DNA of 10,253 nt, taken from NCBI GenBank assembly GCA_036384495.1, contig DASVMD010000008.1, positions 1-10,253 on the forward strand, read 5' to 3'. Under the pieces are notes generated by a model that made no database searches, had not been told where the DNA came from, and was given only the letters and a program-made list of their open reading frames with translations. This stretch comes from JAQGHB01 sp036384495 (GTDB taxonomy: Bacteria > Patescibacteriota > Saccharimonadia > Saccharimonadales > UBA4665). Both the position numbers and the translations under genes were made by a program. Below, in pieces: positions 5,309 to 10,253 of this stretch (position 1 is the stretch's first letter; every line of letters begins with the position of its first letter).

Positions 5309-6424
5309 TTAGGCCAGACTCGGCGGTAATGGGCGCTTGATATGCTTATTATACTCAGCGTACATCTCAAAGGTGGTGATGAGCAAAATCATAACAACCG
5401 GGCCATAAATAACGCCGGCGGGGCCAAACAGCGCCAGACCCGAAAACACCGACAGCAAGGTGAGTGCCGAGTTCAGTCGCGCATTTTTGGGAACGAGACG
5501 CGGACGTAGTAGATTATCGATATTAGTTACCACTAACAGATGGAACAAGATAACAAACACCCCTTGGACGATGTTACCAGTAAGTGCCATAACTACGCCA
5601 ATTGGGATGGTCAAAATGCCGCCACCAAGCGGTATGAAGCTGAGAAATGTCAGGAGCACAAAGAAGAACCAAAAATAGTCTAGTCCGACAATCCAGAGAC
5701 TGAAAGCGCTGGCAAAGCCCTGTGCCAGTGCAATCAGGAACTGCCCTTTGACCATGGCTTTTGTCATAGCGGCGGCTCGGTTTAAGTACTTCTCGGTAAC
5801 GTCATTGTGAAAGGGGCTCAAGTTTTTGAGCATAATGACGAGTTCGGTCTGGTAGCGCCACATGCTGGCCACCAGGAAAAACGCTAGAATCGACGTGCTA
5901 ATAAAGCCAAAGAATGCCCCGCTAGCGTGCTCTATGAACTTCACCAGCCCTTGCAGAAGCTCGGTACCGATTTTTTTGAGCTGCTCGGCGGCCTTATTTT
6001 TGTCGAGCGTAACGTTTTCGCCGCCAGGCAGGGCTGTGATAATTTTATTAACGCGCTCTGTGCCTCGCTCCACTACTGTTTCAACCTGCGCGGGGCCAAC
6101 GTTGACATTACCGCTCTGGATCTTTGACACCAGGGCATTGGCCTGGTTAACCGTCACGCCAATCACGATTAGCAGCGGCAACACCAGGCTGAGCGTTGCT
6201 ACCAAAATAGTGCTTATTAGCGCCTGTCCATGGCTGTTCCGGCGCCAATACACAGCCTTATACACCGGGTTAAACATAAAAGCGATTAGCGCCGAAAATA
6301 ATATGGTGCCGACATATGGCCTGATAAATAGGAATCCAGCCACGACCGCCAGCACCATAGTCAGCTGCACACTTCTTGGCACGTGCGTAACCGTTATCTT
6401 GGTTTTCTTTATTTTGCTAGCCAC
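5309..6424 (-). CDS. AI-2E family transporter-like membrane protein (UPF0118/PerM)
   Basis: Starting from GTG 6424 the product is 371 aa and begins MASKIKKTKITV. It has paired N-terminal helices (about 22-55), another helix at about 69-92, a soluble coiled region (about 93-160), then the membrane-embedded C-terminal half with family hallmarks: SFIPLGGG (262-269), DNLLRPRLV (303-311) and LFGPAGVIYGPV (332-343). The family includes AI-2 exporters, Na+/H+ antiporters and proteins of unknown substrate, so transport of AI-2 should not be assumed. An upstream TTG/ATG pair (6485-6487/6482-6484) would extend it by about 20 residues, but that extension reads across the 3' end of the hdeD-like gene and adds no recognisable part. 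GTG 6424 sits 7 nt after that gene's stop with a weak AGG nearby. It is cotranscribed with the hdeD-like gene and precedes tatA by 76 nt. Confidence 0.85.
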   Translation of the reverse strand: MASKIKKTKITVTHVPRSVQLTMVLAVVAGFLFIRPYVGTILFSALIAFMFNPVYKAVYWRRNSHGQALISTILVATLSLVLPLLIVIGVTVNQANALVSKIQSGNVNVGPAQVETVVERGTERVNKIITALPGGENVTLDKNKAAEQLKKIGTELLQGLVKFIEHASGAFFGFISTSILAFFLVASMWRYQTELVIMLKNLSPFHNDVTEKYLNRAAAMTKAMVKGQFLIALAQGFASAFSLWIVGLDYFWFFFVLLTFLSFIPLGGGILTIPIGVVMALTGNIVQGVFVILFHLLVVTNIDNLLRPRLVPKNARLNSALTLLSVFSGLALFGPAGVIYGPVVMILLITTFEMYAEYNKHIKRPLPPSLA

Positions 6425-6431
6425 GCACTGC

Positions 6432-7013
6432 CTACGCGCGGCCTCGAGCAACTCTTGGAGCGTCTTCTGCGGCGTTCTTGGCATCAAAGGCCAGAGCGAT
6501 AAGCAGCGGGCCGGTGATTAATGCGTACAAGCCGAGCACCCACACAAAGGCCACGCCACTACGTGCCGGCTGCAGAAGCAGGATTACGCCCACAATAGCC
6601 GCGATGATACCACCAAATACCATAGCCACACGGTAGGTCGCCGTGCCCTCTCCAAAGATGCCCATAAACAGCTCCACTAAACCGCGAACGATCAGCGTAA
6701 TGCCGATTAGCAAGATGAACGTCGCGAAGGTAACCAGCGGATGTCGGAGCAGATACACGCCAATCCCTAGCTCACCGACCCCCACCAGCAACAGAAGAAT
6801 ACGAGACCAAAAACTATCGCCCGCCCCATTCAAATTTGTAAGTCCCATAACCAAGTTAACTAGTCCAGACGCCAAGATATAGGCACCGAACAGATACACT
6901 AACGTTACCAAGGTCAGATGCGGCCAGAATACAGCGGCTATACCAAATAATATCGAGGCCATACCTCGCAGCGCCAATGCCCCCCACATGTCTTTTAATG
7001 TTGATTGGTTCAT
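6432..7013 (-). CDS. HdeD family (DUF308) membrane protein
   Basis: The 193-aa product has six hydrophobic helices arranged as three similar hairpins, with the DUF308 signatures LRGMASILFGIAAVFWPHLT (15-34) and LFGAYILASGLVNLVMG (41-57), repeated more loosely around 72-118 and 129-176. E. coli HdeD is linked to acid resistance at high cell density; most bacterial homologues have no assigned function and are presumed envelope-stress proteins. The start is ATG 7013 with a strong SD, AAGGAGG (7018-7024 complement), 4 nt upstream. It heads the minus-strand group hdeD-like, AI-2E-like, tatA, tatC and is divergent from the small membrane proteins at 7148-8520. A CRP-like palindrome lies in the divergent spacer. 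The symbol hdeD is not given because orthology is not shown. Confidence 0.88.
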   Translation of the reverse strand: MNQSTLKDMWGALALRGMASILFGIAAVFWPHLTLVTLVYLFGAYILASGLVNLVMGLTNLNGAGDSFWSRILLLLVGVGELGIGVYLLRHPLVTFATFILLIGITLIVRGLVELFMGIFGEGTATYRVAMVFGGIIAAIVGVILLLQPARSGVAFVWVLGLYALITGPLLIALAFDAKNAAEDAPRVARGRA

Positions 7014-7070
7014 ACACCCTCCTTGCTAAGCTTTAGTCATGGTTATATACCTGTTTTTTCGCGCTGTAAA

Positions 7071-7086
7071 TATGACAAATATCACA
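7071..7086. promoter_or_regulatory. CRP-like palindrome in divergent spacer (9/10 match)
   Basis: TATGA-N6-TCACA on the plus strand (TGTGA-N6-TCATA on the minus) differs at one base from the CRP-family consensus TGTGA-N6-TCACA. It lies 58 nt upstream of the hdeD-like start and 61 nt upstream of the 7148 start, so it could act on both. It also overlaps a near-perfect 9-bp tandem repeat (AAATATGAC/AAATATCAC, 7068-7085). The regulator is not in the window. Confidence 0.35.
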
Positions 7087-7147
7087 CGCTCCGGAGCTTT
7101 ACTTTGTTAGGGCCGCGGTCGACAATAAAGGTATCGGAGGTACGCCT

Positions 7148-7525
7148 ATGGACACTCCAGTCATGAAACGACTATTTTACTTTTCGGTAGGCGTGCTGAT
7201 GGCTTTGATTCTGCTGTGGTTTGGTAGTAAGTTCCTGTTTTGGCCCAACGACCGCCTTAATGACACCGAATTATTTGTTTCTGGCGCATTGCTCGTGCTG
7301 GGAGGCATTGGTCTCTTTAGCGTGGCTGATCTGAAAAAAAACTGGATACCGGGGGGCGTGCTATTGCTTGTAGGGTTGTACTGTTTTGCGCGAGCTGCCG
7401 GCATCATCGAGCTGCCGTGGTTAGCCCGAGTTATCGGTGTTGGCAGCTGGGTAGCAGGCTTCATGTTGCTCTACATTACGTGGCCGACCAGAAAACATTC
7501 GCTAGATGCCCCCGACAAAATGTAA
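7148..7525 (+). CDS. Small 4-TM membrane protein of unknown function
   Basis: The 125-aa product has four hydrophobic helices at about 10-32, 41-60, 67-84 and 92-111, with short loops and a polar C-terminus (TRKHSLDAPDKM). I do not recognise a family. The start is ATG 7148 with SD GGAGG 7 nt upstream; a second Met at position 6 is less well placed. It heads a plus-strand run with two DUF7144-type proteins and diverges from the hdeD-like gene. Shared regulation with other small envelope proteins is plausible. The helix pattern vaguely recalls DUF308-like small membrane proteins, but no signature supports that. Confidence 0.75.
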   Translation: MDTPVMKRLFYFSVGVLMALILLWFGSKFLFWPNDRLNDTELFVSGALLVLGGIGLFSVADLKKNWIPGGVLLLVGLYCFARAAGIIELPWLARVIGVGSWVAGFMLLYITWPTRKHSLDAPDKM

Positions 7526-7588
7526 GAATACAGGCTGACAAATTTTTAGAACTGAGGGAGACTGACGACATTAATCGAGGAGGGCGCT

Positions 7589-8008
7589 ATGGCAGACACA
7601 ATTAACCGAGTGGCAGACCAAAACACAACAGGATGGGTAGGGTGGATATACTTTGCAGGAATACTGATGCTCGTGCGGTCTGTATTTCAAGGTTTTTTCG
7701 GAATTGTTGCGCTATCTAAAAATACATTTTACTTAGTGACGCAGCAACAACTGGCGGTTTTTGATTTTTCGGCGTGGGGATGGATTCACATTATTTTAGC
7801 CATCATACTACTCACCGGAGGATTTTCACTCTTTAGCGGTGGGCTCTGGGGTAGGATTGTAGCGACATTTGGTACGGCCCTGTCGCTTGTTGCTAACCTC
7901 ATCTTCTTACCGGCCTACCCCGTTTGGTCCATCGCGGCCATAATCATCGACATATTGGTACTATACGCACTGCTCGTACACGGCGACGAAACACGTATTC
8001 GCGCCTGA
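7589..8008 (+). CDS. DUF7144-type small membrane protein, first of tandem pair
   Basis: The 139-aa product has four membrane helices and the motifs I associate with the actinobacterial DUF7144 family: TGWVGWIYFAG (14-24), VFDFSAWGWIH (57-67), GRIVA (88-92), and a C-terminal PAYPVWSI helix ending LVHGDE (108-134). Function of the family is unknown. The start is ATG 7589 with a very strong SD, AGGAGGG (7578-7584), 4 nt upstream. It follows the 4-TM protein by 63 nt and is followed 110 nt later by a diverged paralogue. The family is best known from Actinobacteria, which are the usual hosts of Saccharibacteria, so acquisition from a host is possible but unproven. Confidence 0.8.
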   Translation: MADTINRVADQNTTGWVGWIYFAGILMLVRSVFQGFFGIVALSKNTFYLVTQQQLAVFDFSAWGWIHIILAIILLTGGFSLFSGGLWGRIVATFGTALSLVANLIFLPAYPVWSIAAIIIDILVLYALLVHGDETRIRA

Positions 8009-8022
8009 ACAGCCCTGTTATG

Positions 8023-8038
8023 TGTGAAGCTAGTCACA
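8023..8038. promoter_or_regulatory. Exact CRP-consensus palindrome upstream of second DUF7144 gene
   Basis: TGTGA-AGCTAG-TCACA matches all ten consensus positions of the CRP/Rv3676-type site. It lies 81 nt before the ATG at 8119. A possible -10, TATCAT (8083-8088), is 44 nt downstream of it, a spacing compatible with an activator site. A full match is expected by chance about 0.01 times in 10 kb with equal base frequencies. The short arms could instead be part of an RNA hairpin after the 7589 gene, but no U-tract follows. Confidence 0.4.
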
Positions 8039-8118
8039 TCTAGAGAGTAGGTATTCTTGCTGCGCCACTACTCGTCACGGCCTATCATTTAGGTGTAATT
8101 AACAACAGAGGGGGCATT

Positions 8119-8520
8119 ATGGCAACAGTACAACATCAACAAGTTACAGGGTGGACTGGCTGGGTCGGATTTGCGGGAATCGTAATGGCTGTTTCCGGTG
8201 TGCTCCACATACTCTTTGGCATAGGCGGGGTCGTGGGCCAAGACTGGTACATCACCACTTCTAGTAACGCGTGGGTTTTTGACGCTTCGAGCTGGGGCTG
8301 GTCAATGATTGCCGGAGGAATACTACTGGCAATGTCCGCTTCCCTCCTCCTTACCGGACACATGCTGGGAAGAATAATTGGCGCCATCTTAGTCACTGCT
8401 AGCTTGCTCGTCAATATCGCCTTGTTCGCGGCGGCTCCACTTTGGTCTGCAATCGCTATATTTATTGACCTCATGATACTCTACGCCATCGTCGCCCATG
8501 GAGGCGAAATGGCTCAATAG
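8119..8520 (+). CDS. DUF7144-type small membrane protein, second of tandem pair
   Basis: The 133-aa product is a diverged paralogue of its upstream neighbour, with the same four-helix layout and motif order: TGWTGWVGFAG (10-20), WVFDASSWGW (52-61), GRIIGA (84-89), and APLWSAIAIFID with a final AHGGE (106-130). Function is unknown. The start is ATG 8119 with AGAGGGGG (8107-8114) 4 nt upstream. The 110-nt spacer carries the exact CRP-like palindrome and a possible -10, so this gene may be controlled separately from the first copy. It ends 77 nt before the HEPN-like gene. Confidence 0.8.
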   Translation: MATVQHQQVTGWTGWVGFAGIVMAVSGVLHILFGIGGVVGQDWYITTSSNAWVFDASSWGWSMIAGGILLAMSASLLLTGHMLGRIIGAILVTASLLVNIALFAAAPLWSAIAIFIDLMILYAIVAHGGEMAQ

Positions 8521-8584
8521 GGCTGGACGGCAAACTCTTGCGTGTGGGCCTGACGTAAACCGAGACTTGAACCCGATAAAAGTG

Positions 8585-8597
8585 CATAATTAAACGC
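8585..8597 (+). promoter_or_regulatory. -10 element of HEPN-like gene, apparently leaderless
   Basis: CATAAT (8585-8590), one base off TATAAT, sits exactly 7 nt before ATG 8598, and no SD is present. This matches the layout at the prepilin and sortase genes. No convincing -35 is seen (TTGAAC at 8567-8572 is only 12 nt away). Confidence 0.45.
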
Positions 8598-9548
8598 ATG
8601 GTCAAAAGTACTATTTGGGTTGAACTCACTACTATGCCCTCTAATATCAACGAGACAGCCGAGATTAGCTATCGAGGCCATAAGTGGCATGTTTTTCTTG
8701 CGGGCGACAAAATTAGGCTCAATTCATTGCGCGAGTACGATATTGATGAGAGCCAGCCGCATATGCCTGAGATAGAAAAGCGCGTAAACCAGATAACTGG
8801 TCATGCGCGAAACTTAGCATGCTTTGCTTTTGACATGAACGTAAAATGGGGAATGAACTGGGGATACGCTCAGACCCATGTTAGCGAAGATGACTTCCCG
8901 TTTCCTTCTACTCATCAAAGCGGGCAAAGTACTCAGTACAACGCAACTGCGCTCGCAAAAGATATGCAGGTATTTCGCGATCTTAGCAAAAATAGGGCTG
9001 CCTATTTACCAAATATGCTGAACTACTGGCGAAGGGGCTACGAACTGGACAAACTTGGGTTCGACTCCGAAGCCTTTCTGAATTTTTTTAAAATCCTCGA
9101 GGTTTTTAAAGAGTTAGGTAGCTCCACAGCAAATGCCGCCGCTATCAAGCAACGGTTCATCCCAAACAATAGGCCACAATCAACTCTTTGCAGGGAGTTT
9201 CACGCAAAGACGCCTAATAATATCAGGACGTTGAGAAACAATATTAGTTTTGCTGCGGCGGTCGCGGCCGCCGCGGGTTACGATAAAAATGTCCCGAGAG
9301 GAAATATGCGCTTCTTAATTCGATGCGTGTACATCCGTAATTCGTGGAATGTCGGCCACAAATTATTCAGAAAAAATCCTTACGACACATACGACGCCGT
9401 AGGCCAGCACAGCGATGAATTTGGTCACACCATGATAGAAAATATCTGGCTCAGCGAGTTTACAAAGTACTTAATACTTCGATACGCCAAGCCAGGCAGG
9501 TACAGGCTAGCCCCTCATGGCAATATGTATTTTGTCGAGCCCATATAG
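8598..9548 (+). CDS. Uncharacterised protein with possible C-terminal HEPN-like region
   Basis: This 316-aa soluble protein belongs to no family I can name with certainty. Residues 145-172 (RRGYELDKLGFDSEAF then LNFFKILEVFKEL) resemble the first helices of HEPN domains of the Apea-like type, where a tandem of amphipathic helices precedes an R-x(4-6)-H motif. Here that motif would be R247-N-S-W-N-V-G-H254 in VYIRNSWNVGH, followed by a helix to 296. HEPN proteins are often metal-independent RNases in toxin-antitoxin and anti-phage systems; that role here is inference. The N-terminal half (1-140) is unrecognised. An Ala run at 219-226 comes from a GC-rich patch in otherwise AT-richer DNA. The start at 8598 is supported by a -10 hexamer 7 nt upstream; M13 (8634) is an alternative. 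It converges with a Fic gene 14 nt away, so the pair may be an accessory defence or toxin locus. Confidence 0.5.
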   Translation: MVKSTIWVELTTMPSNINETAEISYRGHKWHVFLAGDKIRLNSLREYDIDESQPHMPEIEKRVNQITGHARNLACFAFDMNVKWGMNWGYAQTHVSEDDFPFPSTHQSGQSTQYNATALAKDMQVFRDLSKNRAAYLPNMLNYWRRGYELDKLGFDSEAFLNFFKILEVFKELGSSTANAAAIKQRFIPNNRPQSTLCREFHAKTPNNIRTLRNNISFAAAVAAAAGYDKNVPRGNMRFLIRCVYIRNSWNVGHKLFRKNPYDTYDAVGQHSDEFGHTMIENIWLSEFTKYLILRYAKPGRYRLAPHGNMYFVEPI

Positions 9549-9555
9549 GGGTGGG

Positions 9556-9585
9556 TGAGGGCCTACTGTTTTGGCTTAGGCCTCA
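9556..9585. terminator. Hairpin at the convergent HEPN-like/Fic junction
   Basis: GGCCTA (9560-9565) pairs with TAGGCC (9577-9582) around an 11-nt loop, extended by TGA (9556-9558) with TCA (9583-9585) if G9559 is bulged. It overlaps the Fic stop codon. There is no clear U-tract in either direction, so it may be a weak bidirectional terminator or mRNA 3'-end stabiliser. Confidence 0.3.
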
Positions 9586-10253
9586 GTAAGTCGAGCAACG
9601 CAACATTTGCAAAGAAAAGGTACTTGCCGACCTTAACCGACTGCATCACGCCGATCTTCTCCAAGCTCTTTAAGTGGCTTGAGCCAGTTTGATACGTAAC
9701 CTTTAACACCTCCCCGTACCGAGTTGGAGTGATAAATGGCTGGCTGAAAATTGCATCTACCAGATCTCTGGAGTAAATCTTTGGCAAATCGTTTCGAATC
9801 TTACGCTTAACTTCTTCATGTAAATCTTTAATTTTAAGTAGTACGTCCGTACTCTCAATCGCCTGCTCTTTAAAAGCTGTGAGCATATAATCTATATAGC
9901 CTTTCCAGTCACCCTCGTCCGTGACTCTGCGAATAGCTTCGTAATACTCACGCTTATGATTGTTGATATACCCGCTAATAAAAAGCACGGGTAAATCTAA
10001 CAAATCGAAATGAGTGAGACTGAGAACCATCAGAATTCTTCCCGTCCTCCCGTTACCGTCCCCGAATGGGTGGATTGCCTCAAACTGATAATGGGCCAGT
10101 ATAGTTACCAGGATAGGGTCTATATCTCTAGGGTTATCATTTAGAAACCTCTCAAGATCCGCAATGAGGGCGGGGATTTTATTTGCAGCGGGTGGCGTAT
10201 AGATTACTTCTTTAGTCCTGTCGTTGATTAACGCGTTCTGTGTCCGCCTATAT
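9563..10253 (-). CDS. Fic family protein, partial, N-terminus outside window
   Basis: The frame is open from the right edge to TAG at 9563-9565, giving 229 visible residues; the true start lies beyond 10253. The core motif HPFGDGNGRTGR (10037-10072, visible residues 61-72) matches HPFx(D/E)GNGRxxR with catalytic His61 and nucleotide-binding Gly, Asn and Arg intact. HYQFEAIHPF before it and PVLFISGYINNHKREYYEAI after it are typical of Fic/Fic_N proteins. Most such enzymes transfer AMP from ATP to hydroxyl side chains of target proteins. Residues about 160-225 (TPTRYGEVLKVTYQTGSSHLKSLEKIG) form a winged-helix-like C-terminal domain, common in long Fic proteins and suggesting DNA binding or autoregulation. 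The inhibitory (S/T)xxxE(G/N) motif usually precedes the visible region, so whether the enzyme is self-inhibited cannot be judged. It is convergent with the HEPN-like gene. Confidence 0.92.
   Translation of the reverse strand, partial: YRRTQNALINDRTKEVIYTPPAANKIPALIADLERFLNDNPRDIDPILVTILAHYQFEAIHPFGDGNGRTGRILMVLSLTHFDLLDLPVLFISGYINNHKREYYEAIRRVTDEGDWKGYIDYMLTAFKEQAIESTDVLLKIKDLHEEVKRKIRNDLPKIYSRDLVDAIFSQPFITPTRYGEVLKVTYQTGSSHLKSLEKIGVMQSVKVGKYLFFANVALLDLLRPKPKQ

Noticed and set aside
6425..6487. N-terminal extension of the AI-2E-type protein from TTG/ATG
   Set aside because: It reads across the 3' end of the hdeD-like gene in another frame and adds no known part of the family; the GTG at 6424 just after that stop is the simpler start.
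5862..6521. 219-aa plus-strand ORF opposite the AI-2E-type gene
   Set aside because: It is a shadow of a well-supported membrane protein gene; no start signal or motif supports it.
7088..7097. Perfect palindrome GCTCCGGAGC in the divergent spacer
   Set aside because: At 10 bp with no loop or U-tract it cannot be a terminator, and one such palindrome is not surprising in 10 kb.
9240..9280. GC-rich patch (GCGGCCGCCGCGG) in the HEPN-like gene, considered as a possible insertion
   Set aside because: The frame is kept through it, encoding an Ala-rich run, with no repeats or target duplications at its edges.

Overview
The window looks like chromosomal DNA of a Patescibacteria member, most likely Candidatus Saccharibacteria (TM7). 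The reasons are the opening of the 826-2760 product (ARLPTPGSDEGKWGDILN..VEHNNDGSLK), which I know from many Saccharibacteria surface/tail-like proteins, the standard use of TGA as stop (unlike code-25 Patescibacteria), roughly balanced GC, and a dense set of small envelope proteins. This assignment is recognition from memory, not a database result. No rRNA, tRNA, IS element or CRISPR array was seen.

Left part (1-3812), envelope and surface functions. A type IV prepilin-like gene (minus, running off the left edge) and a 644-aa tail-fibre-like protein with an SGNH/GDSL hydrolase domain (minus) are followed by a divergent promoter region. Next come a sortase (plus) and a translationally coupled 37-aa membrane peptide. 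Convergent to these is a 75-aa protein ending in LANTG, a hydrophobic stretch and basic residues: a ready-made substrate for the neighbouring sortase.

Middle part (3813-7013), protein export and membrane stress. A 63-aa protein with a Tat-like SRKEFL signal (plus) converges on a minus-strand cluster transcribed hdeD-like -> AI-2E-type permease -> tatA -> tatC. TatA and TatC make a minimal Tat translocase, and the tiny SRKEFL protein is an obvious candidate client. The LANTG and SRKEFL proteins share a YGSxxYG segment, so two export routes may place related Gly/Ser/Tyr-rich peptides on the cell surface.

Right part (7014-10253). A small 4-TM protein and two tandem DUF7144-type membrane proteins lie on the plus strand, divergent from hdeD. 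Both intergenic regions here carry CRP-like palindromes (TGTGA-N6-TCACA, one exact and one 9/10). They are followed by a 316-aa protein with a possible C-terminal HEPN-like region (R-X6-H), convergent with a Fic-family AMP-transferase-like gene that runs off the right edge with an intact HPFGDGNGRTGR motif.

A recurring regulatory feature is a -10-like hexamer exactly 7 nt before the start codon at three genes that lack a Shine-Dalgarno sequence (prepilin, sortase, HEPN-like), which suggests leaderless transcripts. The other genes mostly have strong AGGAGG-type sites.
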